Positions 43,628-54,594 of a stretch of 64,000 nt of DNA are shown here, in pieces. How positions within the stretch are numbered: the stretch's first letter is position 1; every line of letters begins with the position of its first letter. The notes under the pieces are model-generated. The model did not search any database and was not told the DNA's origin. It saw only the letters and a program-made list of their open reading frames with translations. Location of the stretch: NCBI GenBank assembly GCA_934047225.1, contig OW203986.1:24803221-24867220 (forward strand), written 5' to 3'. The translations under genes and the position numbers were made by a program. This DNA comes from Ypsolopha sequella (taxonomy: Eukaryota > Arthropoda > Insecta > Lepidoptera > Ypsolophidae).

Positions 43628-44049
43628 TTAAGAGGCTATGCGAATTTTATTTTTGTCACTGTCACTCCAAGCAAAAATCGCGCAGTGCGAGAGGGGCGGA
43701 TTCAGGGCAAAGGGGAAAAAAGTTGGTTTTATATTTTTATTAAAAAAACTAAAATAGCTAGGAAAATATCAAATGTCTAGATATTGTTAAGACACACCTA
43801 ATAAAATATATGTTTAAGTTCTGTACTTATATGGTTCCTATTCGTCAAACGAGGAGAAAAAGTTTGTTTGAAGACCTCATTTCAACAATTATTTCTATCG
43901 AGGAACATTTATCCAAACATGTTTTCCAATTTCAAAACCCTAGGTTATATAATCAAAATGCATATGCCAGAAACTGATTAAAATTTTCCGTGTATTTCAT
44001 GAAATACACAGAAAAGAAACACCCGTATTTTTTTCGCATATCGCCTTAA
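43628..44049 (-). mobile_element. TTAA-family MITE, complete, 422 bp
   Basis: It opens TTAAGAGGCTATGCGAA and closes TTCGCATATCGCCTTAA, the reverse orientation of the 35958 copy. It contains GCGCAGTGCGAGAGGGGCGG and CTATCGAGGAACATTTATCC. Confidence 0.8.
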
Positions 44050-44307
44050 CTAAAAGTTTCTAGTGACGAAAGAATTTAAAAAGGTAGATAAAATCATTAG
44101 TCATGATCTATTTTAGCGTTAGGAGAAGTCATCGCACCATGACCTCCATACAAACGCTGTCACCACATTGTGGGATGTCTATGGAATGTTACTATAATAT
44201 TTTAGGCTGAGTCCATTAGCATTATCTAGGTCTATGTTTAAGTCGAACTAAAAATTGTGAAATTTGAGTAATATCTTAAACAAACCCCTAAAATATGTAA
44301 ATTTGAC

Positions 44308-44440
44308 GGCTTTTAGGGTTCCGTACCCAAAAGGCAAAACGGAGCCCTATTAATGTCACTCCGCTGTCCGTCTGTCTGTCCGTATGTCACGGGTCTCTAG
44401 CTCTTAGACGGAATGAGATAGAGACCTGAAATTTTGACCC
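44308..44440 (-). mobile_element. GGTTCCGTA element, end fragment
   Basis: TTTTAGGGTTCCGTACCC, AAAACGGAGCCCTATTAATG, CTCCGCTGTCCGTCTGTCTG is the same end as at 26800. Confidence 0.65.
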
Positions 44441-44734
44441 AAAACCGAATATTAAATTAAAAATACAATAAAATTATTTTTCCGGGGGGCCTCATACCTA
44501 CACGAAAATGGAGTCGAAAAAATTTTTTTTTCTTACCCCAAAATGTCTGGTGTCATTGTCTAGAGCTCATTAAGTAGAAAAAATATCTTTTAATTATTTT
44601 CTTATCTTTGAAAATAAAGAATTGGGAGACTGCCAAAGTTATAATTTTTAGACCATTATTGTTACGGGGTCTATCTCAAAGACCAAAGTTGTAAGGAATT
44701 TGGAATTTCTGTATATTTTGCACCATAATTATGT

Positions 44735-44905
44735 TGTATTTATACAACCGTCCATCAGTCTGTGTTCGTCCACTGCTGGACTTGGGCCTTTCGAAGATTT
44801 CGGCACTCTTGGAGGCCCTCCGTCCTCCTCATCCAGCCGCTACCCGTAACGTCCTTCAGGTCGTTGGTCCAGCGGGCACGAGGTTGGCCTACGCTACTTG
44901 GAACG
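44735..44905 (-). pseudogene. RTE-type LINE C-terminal fragment
   Basis: The minus strand reads SVGQPRARWTNDLKDVTGSG, WMRRTEGLQECRNLRKAQVQ, QWTNTD then stop. This is the canonical RTE C terminus, continuing past the part kept at 6922. Confidence 0.8.
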
Positions 44906-45667
44906 CTTTTAATTAATTAAATTATATTATTTTTGATTCTTTTATTGTGTCTTTATACAAATAAAACTGTATGTACAAGTTTTGATACTTTAAAGTTGAT
45001 AATCGCTCTATTAATGTAAACCACGTTTTTATTACTCGGTTGTAAAACAAAGAAAACATGGTAAAAGTAATAAATAGGAAGGAAAACTGTATGTTTATGA
45101 TTCGTGTGAGCTCTTTCTTTCAATTTTCTTCCTGTTACCATTTATTTCCATAAACAATTGTATACGGGAGTTATCTTTTTATTAAATAATCAGCACAGAC
45201 GTTAAAATATCCCGGACAGAGTTTTGCTAACAAACAACTAAAGAGGACTCACTTGCACGCACGAGCCCGGGCACGCACACAGTCACATCATAGTAAGCCA
45301 ATTTCCATAATAAGTCCACTCGCACGCACACAAACAGTCGCCATTGCTATGCTTCAGTATGCTGTCCGCCTTTTTTACGTTTGTGATAATCAATGCATCA
45401 TTCATTATAGTAAATCCTATTATGATAATATTTTCTGAAAATTTTTAGCAGATATAATATTATTTATGTCATATATTTTTTCGTAAGTATCTACGGCATA
45501 GACTCCCATGGCCTGTTTTGAAATGTGTCTAAGCCTGTTTAATTCAAATACGGGAAAATTTTTAGTAAACTTTTTTTCTGCATTGCGTGAACACCAAATA
45601 AATAGTTCATGGTGATAGACTTACGGCACAAAATAGATACTAACAGAAGACCGACTCTATACTATGA

Positions 45668-45800
45668 GCAAAAACAGTCGCACACAAGCATATACGCGTA
45701 CGTATGATGATCTCGGCAGAATTTTGTATTGGCATTCGACCGACTTTGATCGAGATCGTCGTACGTACGCGTCTATGTGTGCGTGCCCCTGTTTTCGCTA
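45668..45800. repeat. Foldback repeat
   Basis: CACACAAGCATATACGCGTA, CGTATGATGATCTCGGC faces CGAGATCGTCGTACGTACGC, GTCTATGTGTGCG. Outer words CAAAAACAG and CTGTTTTCG also pair. Probably a MITE. Confidence 0.6.
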
Positions 45801-45989
45801 GTAATGCGGAGTGAACATTCTGTAAGCGGTTATTTTGTGCTTACGGCCTATTTCATAACTTTCTGTTAAACTTCCTGATGATTTACTTAGTTCATAGTGT
45901 CAAATAACTCATACAAAATGTGCTCCGTTTTCAAACTCATGTTCGGATAGTGCTCAGCTAATGCTGAAGCAGGCCCTTAACCCTTTTCA

Positions 45990-46480
45990 AAATTCAAAAA
46001 GTTTATTTTGCAAAGTAGGTATATATAATACACGTTTCACAAGTGTCAAATTTTAATCTTATAATAGCATATGTAATAAAATAATAAATGTACATGAACT
46101 ACTTAGATTAAATGTTTATTTAATTAATGTAGCAATATATATATACGATTAAAATTATAGGAAAAATATTATTATACAAGGTGAAATCCAATCAACCGCC
46201 CGAACCCATACCGGAGACACGGCCAGGGACCAGGAACAATTTTCAATGATCACCAACCGAGCCCCCAGCACGAATCCAGGCGGCCGACCAAATTCCATCC
46301 TATATACTACATAGTAATAGATTACATATATAAATACATGCCTACCTCCGCCCATTCGATTAGTCTTGCTAAGAAGAACGGGCAAGAAACTTGGCAAGAT
46401 CATGTCTTTTTTTTTAACATTAACTTATACTATACATCAAATTACTTATATCAACTTTAACCAAGGGATAAGAAAATACA
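45990..46480 (-). mobile_element. LINE 3'-UTR-type repeat (TTTGAA tail family), copy B
   Basis: One of the two longest copies: AATTCAAAAAGTTTATTTTG at the tail side, GGAACAATTTTCAATGATCA, AGCACGAATCCAGGCGGCCG, then GCTAAGAAGAACGGGCAAGA and TTTAACCAAGGGATAAGA, matching 10730 over its whole length. Confidence 0.75.
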
Positions 46481-46488
46481 AGACACTT

Positions 46489-46938
46489 TTACTTCCTGTT
46501 ATCGCTAAAACAAAAGAAGAGTAATAGATCGCAGTCCAGATTATGGTTCAGATCCATCTTACGGATGATTAGCAGATTGTCGTAGTCTATGGGCCAGCCA
46601 AAATGTCGGTATAATTTGGGGGCACTCATTTGCCTCTTTACCGTACTTAGGGAGTTTATTAAGGATGTCAAAAATATATGATAGCCATCTCAAGGTGAGC
46701 CAAGTGGATATAACGAGTCATTTGACAAACGTTTTATGAATGTTCTTTCAGCTGCTTTCTGCCTGGAGGAGCCCAAACTTGGCAGGTCTAGAAAATGGTT
46801 GGTTTCAGAAAAAAAACCATACAAAAAGATTATGATGTCATCATTTCTATTAGGTACGACTTTGAGATGAACATCATAGTTTTTCGACATCCTTACTGAC
46901 CTGTCTAACTGTGGCGAAAAGGAAAACGAGTACCACAA
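46489..46938 (-). pseudogene. Unidentified coding relic, ~150 codons with one stop
   Basis: One minus-strand frame stays open from 46938 to a TAA at 46489, with a single TGA at about 46688. Its translation includes RMSKNYDVHLKVVPNRNDDI, IIFLYGFFSETNHFLDLPSL, then after the stop LINSLSTVKRQMSAPKLYRH and FGWPIDYDNLLIIRKMDLNH. Just upstream, TTTTCCTTTTCGCCACAG resembles a splice acceptor that would give LDRSVRMSK in the same frame. I do not recognise a family. It ends right where LINE 3'-UTR-type copy B begins, so it could be a host exon or the end of a retroelement ORF. The ratio of one stop per 150 codons is unusual for this AT-rich DNA. Confidence 0.35.
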
Positions 46939-47654
46939 ATTATATAATTTTTTTAAATCATGGACTTATGCTAATAAAACATAATTTCCCAGTGAATCTT
47001 ACAAGTTGCAAGTAATTCAAGGCCAAGTCAGTGTAATGGGGTCACAATATCGGGCAGTGTGTCAGTCAAACCAGCTGTCAGTGCACTACTCGTTGTCTGT
47101 GGAAATGGAAAGTGCTCGGCCCACTTTACGCCGATTTTGGGACGTTACGCAATGTTGCAGAGCTACACTGTTTTACCGTAGGGCAAACATAGTTTGTTCA
47201 CAAATTCCTTTGAAAATTTACAAAACCTATAAGTACGAGTACATAAATGTAGTGGCATAAAATGCAATAAATATTAAAAGTCTCTCAGAAGAACTATGTG
47301 TCAAAAATCTCAACAAAACCTTATTTTAAAAATAACCTTATTAGAATTACTTATTAACTCTATTAGATACTACGCGCCTGCTTTTTAAAACGAGGGCATT
47401 TATCATTAAAAACAAATTATAAGAATTTTGTACAGGTAAATTAAGTACTTACTTAAAGTACTTAATTAAAGAGGAAACCCTGCCAGCCTTCTAGGTACCC
47501 TTCCACATGACGGTGGCGATCCAGATAGGATTTTTTATTTAGTTTAGTTCTGTTCTGTTCTGGTGAATCATTCAGCCAGCAGTTCTGCTGTAAGGGTGCG
47601 TAGACTCGAAACACCGGTGAGCCATGTAGTATACAGGAGAGGTAAATACTAAAA

Positions 47655-48040
47655 CTCAAATTCAAATTCAAAGTCACGTTTCACAACTCAAAATTTAATC
47701 TTATATAAATATATGTAATAAAATAATAAATGTACATGAACTAAATTAAAGGTTTATTTAATTTATGTAGCAATAAATATACGATTAAAATGATAGGTAA
47801 AATATATATTTTACAAGGTGGAATCCAATCAACCGCCCGAATCCATACCGGAGACCCGGCCAGGGACCAGGAACAAGGTTCAATGATCACCAACCGAGCC
47901 CCCAGCACAAATCCAGGTGGCCGACCAAATCCCATCCTATATACTACATACTAATAGGTTACATATATAAACACATGCCTACCTCCACCCATTCGATTAG
48001 TCTTGCTAAGAAGAAGGGCAAGAAACTTAGAGAACTGGCG
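47655..48040 (-). mobile_element. LINE 3'-UTR-type repeat (TTTGAA tail family), copy C
   Basis: TCAAATTCAAATTCAAAGTC tail, GGAGACCCGGCCAGGGACC, GGTGGCCGACCAAATCCCAT, ending GCTAAGAAGAAGGGCAAGAA. The 64-codon frame in it is shared with copy A and likely meaningless. Confidence 0.75.
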
Positions 48041-48434
48041 TACACGTCCACGTATGTAAGTTTTGTACCTATATAAGTTTGACAACATGATACGCATGTT
48101 GAAATTTTTTAAACATGTTTTGAAAATATTTTTCTCCTTTTATGTAAAATTATGCACTTGGTTTTATTACTTTGTTCGAAGTTATACAACTATAACTTCA
48201 AAGGAAGCAATGCAATCAAGTGCAAGAATTAAATAAAACTTTATTTGCGAATTCTTGAAACTAATACCCAATGGACATTGAAATGATAAATTAATTTATT
48301 ATTTGATATTTATGTACGCGTACTATAAAAAAAATGTATTTCAATAGCGTCACTTAAAAAAAAAGTTTCTCGTATATTATACTACTAAATTTTTTTTTGT
48401 ATTGTTCAAATGAAATTCCCATCTAAATTAATTT

Positions 48435-48830
48435 TCAATGCATGTGCTCGTAAAAGCCCAGTTTTTATGCATCAAAACCGAACAGAAAGTCGATTATTTT
48501 ACCCTAAGGCTTTATGATTATTATTATTTTTTATTTATTTGCAATGGTTGGCTAACCTGCAGCCTTTCCTGTGTACCATAGATGTTGTACTTTTTTCCAC
48601 TGTTTAACGGCTCTGGATATAATCCTTTTGAGCCAATCATAATTTAAAGTTCACAAAATTATATTCGTTTTCATTTCCTCACACTATGCATTGAAAAACG
48701 TAGTATGACACGGGCGTAAAAGCAATAAATTACTCGGTTACGTTTAAAACACTCGCTACGCTCGTGTTTTAAATCGTCCTCGTGATTTATTCCTTTTCGC
48801 CCTAGTAGCATAAACTACTATTATGAAAAT
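48435..48830 (+). mobile_element. Second copy of the 24534 composite repeat
   Basis: TTTTCAATGCATGTGCTCGT, GCAGCCTTTCCTGTGTACCA and ACTCGCTACGCTCGTGTTTT align with 24534-24930 throughout at about 93-95% by eye. Confidence 0.75.
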
Positions 48831-49295
48831 TATTATGTCAGTACGTGGGTGACCAAGCTTTATAGAAATACGCACGTATATAAAAAAAAAGGAAAACTGT
48901 ACAAATCTTCGTACTTACAAACGACTTTCCTTAGAGATCGGACCTAGTTAGATCGATTTTTTACCCTGAAAACTCGTATGGAGTAAATTTTATCGAAATC
49001 ATTACAGCCGTTTTCTAGAACCCGATTACAAATATACTAATATTGCTCGTTTTATAGTAGTGGATGGATGAATGGAGATTAGATTAATTTTATGGTTGCC
49101 TATGTCCTAAACCGGATGTCTTTTTTTTAATATCGTAAATTGACGCAGACTGGAAAAAACATACAAAACCAATTCCAATTTCCGTAGCCAATGGAGAAGA
49201 AAATGAAGACGTTAAGTCATCTGTACGAATTGCGGTCTATTTAACAGATTGTTCGTTATACTGGTTTTAAATTTGGTAACCTTTTTCTTTCAAAC
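48831..49295. other. Intergenic DNA, no gene seen
   Basis: No supported feature. Confidence 0.3.
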
Positions 49296-49502
49296 AAGGT
49301 GTTCTAACCTTTAATATGAACAACTTTTATTATGGGGCCAACCATGAAATCGCGAAAAAATAATCAGATGTTCCAAAGAAAATTTAAGTACCTACTCGAC
49401 TTTTGCGATTTCAGGGTTGGCCCCATAGTAAAAGTTATTCATATTAATAGGTCAATTACCCCCTTTTTAGGAAAAGGGTTATCACATGAACACCCTGTTT
49501 AA
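49296..49502. mobile_element. Foldback MITE with ACA(A/G)GGTGTTC ends
   Basis: Outer ends ACAAGGTGTTC and GAACACCCTGT are inverted. Inner arms TTATTATGGGGCCAACCATG and CAGGGTTGGCCCCATAGTAA also pair. No coding capacity. Confidence 0.65.
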
Positions 49503-50546
49503 CGATGTTGCTATATCGACGATCGAGTGTAAAAAGGCAGCAAATAAGTGCACTTTATTTGTCATTGAACAATGGAATTATTAAGATCACAGATATTCAC
49601 ACATTGTTGTGTAATTGTGTCCACCTGTTTAATTACTGCTTATTAATCTGATACAAATATGAAAATTAGTTAGTAAGTAAATAATATTCTTTTATAATAT
49701 ATGCTATTTAACTGTACATATAAAATGGTAAACTGACTGACTTGATATATCAACACAGAGCCCAAACCACTCGCTCGATTAGAGAATTGAAATTTTGCAC
49801 ATAGATACCTTATAAAGTGTTGGCATCCACTAAAAAAGGATTTTTGGCAATTATGCCCCTGAGAGAATAAAATAGGGGATGAAAGTTTGTATGAAAGTCC
49901 GTCAGTTTCGAAGTTAGGATCTTCAAATTTTGTGTTTAGGGTGATAATTGAAAATTAATTTATACCTGTCTTAGCATTTTTGATAATTCCACCTTCAAAA
50001 GGTTGAATAGGGGGATGAAATTGTGTATAAAAAGTCGTCTTAATTTATTACTTAGGCTTATGGTTGGAAACTAACGCAACGGATATCGGTGTTGTTGGCT
50101 TTTTAATCCTTAAGTGGGTGAAAGGTGGATCAAATTTTGTATTTAAGTTGTTCATTCGCTAAATTTTGTATTTAAGTAAAATAACTTTTATATATATTTA
50201 CTTAAATGAGTTTTTCAAATCCAAAAATCTTTTGTGTAGCTGTAGTAAAATGTTCGTTAGGAAAGTACCACCTTCAAGCAAAAAAATATAATAAATTTGC
50301 TAAGTTAAACAAACTTGGTAAAATATAACATTAAAATTTATTGCTGAATGCTTTGTTTACTATGTATATCTTTATACTTGGTCTGCGTAGATTTGGAATA
50401 TTTTCAGCCTGCTACCCGTTGTCGGGGACACATTTTTGGTACAAAAGTTTACAGCCCGTCCTACCACTTTATGGGATAAATTTCGAAAAACCCTTTCTTA
50501 GAGCATCTTTTAAAAAACATATGTTCTAATTTTTATGTTTTAACAT
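49503..50546. other. Intergenic DNA with an old repeat
   Basis: TGACTGACTTGATATATCAA, CACAGAGCCCAAACCACTCG at about 49730 resembles the start of a repeat seen widely in Lepidoptera. The 62-codon frame at 50341 ends RASFKKHMF, weakly LINE-like. Neither is firm. Confidence 0.3.
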
Positions 50547-51277
50547 AAAGAGCCGTTTCATAGCCGGATTGTGACAAACCCATCTTTTATAATTAATCGA
50601 AACAGAACACTTAAATTTAATAATAATAATAATCGTTTATTCAGTTCCTTAACAGCTCATTAGATACTTATTATATCCCGCCAAACTGCAAGGCAGTTTG
50701 TTGGCAGAAATATCTCCCCTTTTTGTACAATACTGTCATGTTAACTGTTTTTACGCTATCTCACTTAATTATGTCTTACATATATCATCTCACATATTTT
50801 AATACACTTTCTTTAACATTATAACATTTTATCTTTATAACTGACTTTTTATGTAACACTTGCTTTTACAGATAAATATTTTTGTTCAATAATTTCTATT
50901 TTGTTTAAGTTTTTGAAATATATGTTTTATTAACTTAGATTTAAATATATTTTTGCTGCCGCTCTTTCGAATGCATAACGGTATCTCGTTGTAAATTTTA
51001 GGAATGAGGTATGGTCTGGCTCGCTTACCGTAATAGTTAGTGGTTCTAGGCACTTTAAAATTTCACTTGATAGTTATTCAACAAAACCAACAAAATATTT
51101 GAATAAAAAAAATTTGAAATACTAATTAACAGAAACCGATGGAAACTTTGCGATGGCAACATACACAATACATAGGTAATAAGGTTTTGTTGAATAACTA
51201 TTGATTGAATTTTGAATTGTTTCGATTAATTAGAAAAAGGCGCAATCCGGCTGCGAAACCGCTCTAAGCGGTTAACT
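50547..51277. mobile_element. Foldback MITE, GAGCGGTTTCGCAGCCGG family, copy 3, split by a LINE
   Basis: The ends AAGAGCCGTTTCATAGCCGG and CCGGCTGCGAAACCGCTCT match copies 1 and 2. The interior is split at 50618-51053 by a reverse LINE 3' end, with CACTTAAATTT before and CACTTTAAAATTT after as a probable imperfect target duplication. Confidence 0.75.
50618..51053 (-). pseudogene. LINE 3' end (CR1/Jockey-like), nested
   Basis: The minus strand reads NYYGKRARPYLIPKIYNEIP, LCIRKSGSKNIFKSKLIKHI, then a ~300-nt UTR ending in (AAT)n. The RARPYLIPKIYNEIP..I pattern marks the end of such RT ORFs. Confidence 0.7.
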
Positions 51278-51619
51278 CTGTGCGTTTTCTGTCAGGCAGT
51301 CAGTCACACACGGAACTGTTTTATATATAGATAGATAAATAAATAGATATACGTACATACTACGTGCGTCAGTAGCACGTTTAAAAACTTAATAACCTCG
51401 ATCAAAAATACCAACCACAAAAGATGCATGTTTTGCAACGGAAAACCCCATCTTTCTTATTAACTATAGTTCACGGTTACTCTCATACAAAAGACTTCAA
51501 CGGGGGTCTGTGCTTCTTTTTAACCATCTTTATATCACACTTTTTTATTAAACAAAGTAAAGTCATAGAAACTGCATTTTGTTAAGCTTAAAAAATATCC
51601 CAAAGAGATGAGAGCTATG

Positions 51620-51770
51620 TCATGTAACCTTACGTAGATTTGTCAATATAGATTGATGAATATGGCAGAAGCGAAAAAGTTGGTTAGGATCGTAGCATAT
51701 GAAAATAAATAAAATCTGTGGTCTCTGACTACTCCTCTGGGAGAGAGAAGTGAATGTGTATGTATGTATA
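51620..51770 (+). mobile_element. Retroposon tail (CTCTGGGAGA family)
   Basis: GTTAGGATCGTAGCATATGA, CTACTCCTCTGGGAGAGAGA and a (TATG)n tail, like 60540-60690. Confidence 0.5.
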
Positions 51771-51843
51771 TATTATGTACTTTCAGTTATAAGACGAGCT
51801 AGCTACTGCTAAAGTTATTGATGTCGAAAATTTGTATATGTTA

Positions 51844-52050
51844 CGGCTAAAGCCCGAAGTAGGGTAAAGCCCGAAAAAATCTAAAATAGGTAGCGACAAC
51901 GAGCGAAGCGAAGAGGAGCGGGTTAGGTTTACATGTTAATATACATTGGGCGCCGAGCAAAGCGGAGCGGAGCGAGGCGATCTCCGAAGTTTTGTATGAC
52001 ATTAGCCGGCTAAACTTAGGTTTAACCGCGCTTCGGGCTTTAGTCGGAAC
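51844..52050. mobile_element. MITE with CGGCTAAAGCCCGAAG ends
   Basis: CGGCTAAAGCCCGAAG at 51844 and CTTCGGGCTTTAGTCGG at the right end are inverted. The interior has GAGCGAAGCGAAGAGGAGCG and GAGCAAAGCGGAGCGGAGCG words. Non-coding. Confidence 0.65.
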
Positions 52051-52132
52051 ATATATACTACAAGTCAGCATCAGTAGAACTTAATAAAATTTATATAATA
52101 TATAAAAAATATATAAAAGTTTAGGTTTCGTA

Positions 52133-53020
52133 ATGCGGGTATGTGGTGAATTTAGGGACCTTTCTTGTCTTAAGGCGGTGTATTTTGCTTATGTTCGTAG
52201 TTTATTGGAGTTCGGGTCTTCTGTATGGTCACCACATTATATAACTTATAAACAGCGTATCGAAAAAATACAGGAGATTTTTTTAAGACATCTAAATTTT
52301 AAAGCCAGATTACTAAAAATGAAATACGAAGATTCTTGTCTACACCATCGCATTCCTTCGCTCGAGGATCGCCGGCTTTTGCTTGATATGTCCTTACTAT
52401 ATGACATTGTTACTGGTCGTATTAACAGCATGAGCATAGTATCTAACTTTCCCCTTAGAGCCCCCTCATTTCGCACCCGGCACTCTGCTAGACTCTTTTA
52501 TTATGTACCCAATGTTCGCACAAACTATGCCCAATCATCTCCTCTCTTTCGTCTAGCTAACGAATACAATAAAAAATTCTTTAAAATTGATCCATATGGA
52601 AACTCCAGTACTTCATTTCGAAATAAAATAATGAACGAAATATATTGCCCTAATGAATAACCGTAATTATAATGATAATTATGATTTTGCTAAACACCCT
52701 CCTCTTTTTACATTCCCCTCACTTACACAAACACATACTCTCTCATACATACTCATCTTACATTAACTCCACACAACACAAACATCTTGTCGAACAAATG
52801 AACAAATTAAACTATAGGATTACGTTAGGTACTTGGTTAAGCTGCTTTATTTTCTTTAAATGTCTAAATATAAGAGTAGACTAACGAATTAGTTAAGTTT
52901 TGATTATTATTTTTTACAGTTGGGGAAATTTGTTATTGGCCTTAGTTTAAGTTTAGAAATATTGTTTAGAGTATATTATATCGCTGTTAATTTCCTGAAT
53001 AAACTAAATAAATAAAAATA
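52133..53020 (+). mobile_element. 5'-truncated Jockey/CR1-type LINE
   Basis: The ORF (52133-52660) holds the C-terminal part of the RT protein: YFAYVRSLLEFGSSVWSPHY, then IEKIQEIFLRHLNF, RIPSLEDRRLLLDMSLLYDI, and ending YCPNE. It matches the 7262 element domain for domain (YFAYVRSVLEFA, LPSLQHRRLLLDVSFLFKLV) but is a different subfamily. The 3' UTR ends near 53020 in CTAAATAAATAAAAATAAA. The ORF tail is unbroken. Confidence 0.85.
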
Positions 53021-53039
53021 AATACTAAAATGTCATAAA

Positions 53040-53215
53040 ATATATTATATTTTGCCATTTTATGAAATTTTAGTATATTATGTAAATTTTATTAAGTTCC
53101 ACAGATTCCGAAAAGAAGTCGAAATATATCTGGAAATAATTGTAATAAAGTATTTTTATAGGAATATATAATGTTAACTGAATAAAAAACAAATAAGTTT
53201 TCTTTAATATTAATT
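53040..53215 (+). mobile_element. Penelope-like terminal piece (single arm with tail)
   Basis: AAGAAGTCGAAATATATCTG, AATAAAGTATTTTTATA and the tail AACAAATAAGTTTTCTTTAA match the minus strand of 28646-28760. There is no opposing arm. Confidence 0.55.
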
Positions 53216-53504
53216 TATTTATATACTAAAAGGTAATTTACACACAAATGTTTTGTTCATCTTGCTCATTAATTATGGCTTATGACTTCAAGTTAATTTT
53301 CAAAATAATTAAGGATCCGGGAAAGTGTCCGTGACATTTGCTTTGCGGAAATCAGTTAAAATTATTATTTTATTGCACATTTTTTGCTAAACGTTTAACT
53401 AAAAAACGAAAACACTGTTGAAATATTAATTTTGTTTTATTACAAAACAATATAAAACAGTTCGCTGATAACCTAAACTGCTGAAGATAAAAACATGAAA
53501 TTTG

Positions 53505-54075
53505 GAACATATTTCGTATTTCAAAAAGCTGAAATTGCTAACATTACCATCACTTTATATTTTCGAGATTGCTATTTTCGTAAAATTGAATCCGAAATAC
53601 TTTGTTAAAGTCTCCACTACGCACAATAAAAGTGTACGCATGCAACATCGCCATAGACTATGTTTACAAAAATCCATCACTGCATTAATGCATAAGAGTG
53701 TTTTTTGTATGGCCCTATTAATATATAACAAGGTACCAAACGATATTAAAGACATGCATGTAAATTTGTTTAAAACTAGATTATTTACGCTACTTGTTGA
53801 CAAATGTTATTATGGCGTCATTGACTTATTAAAACTATTTAATTTATTCATAATATTGACATCCAATTCTAACAATTTTGAAATAGGTATTGTATTTAAT
53901 TCTCCAAGACTTTTTTTATTTCTTTTGATAATACTTTTTTATAATTGGGTGTCTGCTAATTAATATTCATATGCCCATATGGGTAGAACATGGAGTGTAC
54001 TGTTAACTAATTTTAAGACCTATTTATATTGTTTGACACATGTTCATGAATAAACGCTACTTACTTACTTACTTA
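53505..54075 (+). pseudogene. LINE 3' end with (TTAC)n tail
   Basis: The frame reads SYFKKLKLLTLPSLYIFEIA, IFVKLNPKYFVKVSTTHNKS, LLIYNKVPNDIKDMHVNLFK, a CR1/L2-like terminus (L.ILTLPSLYI.E.., IYNKLP..IK). The upstream start codon is not real, since the element is 5'-truncated. The 3' UTR ends with AATAAACGC and a TTAC repeat (54056-54075). Confidence 0.7.
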
Positions 54076-54450
54076 CCTATGGGTTATAAGAAAGAATTTG
54101 GAACATAATGTTCCCTATGGGTTATAAGAAAGAATTTGGAACATAATGTTCCCTATGGGTTATAAGAAAGAATTTGGAACATAATGTTCCCTATGGGTTA
54201 TAAGAAAGAATTTGGAACATAATGTTCTCTATGGGTTATAAGAAAGAATTTGGAACATAATGTTCCCTATGGGTTATAAGAAAGAATTTGGAACATAATG
54301 TTCCCTATGGGTTATAAGAAAGAATTTGGAACATAATGTTCCCTATGGGTTATAAGAAAGAATTTGGAACATAATGTTCCCTATGGGTTATAAGAAAGAA
54401 TTTGGAACATAATGTTCCCTATGGGTTATAAGAAAGAATTTGGAACATAC
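54076..54450. repeat. 38-bp minisatellite, ~9.9 units
   Basis: A 38-bp unit (CCTATGGGTTATAAGAAAG, then AATTTGGAACATAATGTTC) repeats with almost no change; one unit has TTCTCTATGGG at about 54224. It starts exactly at the (TTAC)n tail of the preceding LINE. Units lack spacers and dyad symmetry, so it is not a CRISPR. Confidence 0.95.
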
Positions 54451-54594
54451 GTACACTTTCGAAGAAATAATTTCGTAAGAATTTTTTGAAATTCATTAAG
54501 TGAAACGGCGTGTAAACATTTATATTAAAAATGAGTTCCTGACGGCTATAACTGCAGGCTGTTTTTGCTACAAATCTACGCGAACGAAGACGTG

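Noticed and set aside
54076..54450. CRISPR-like regular array
   Set aside because: Units are contiguous without spacers, and the setting is a eukaryotic LINE tail: it is a minisatellite.
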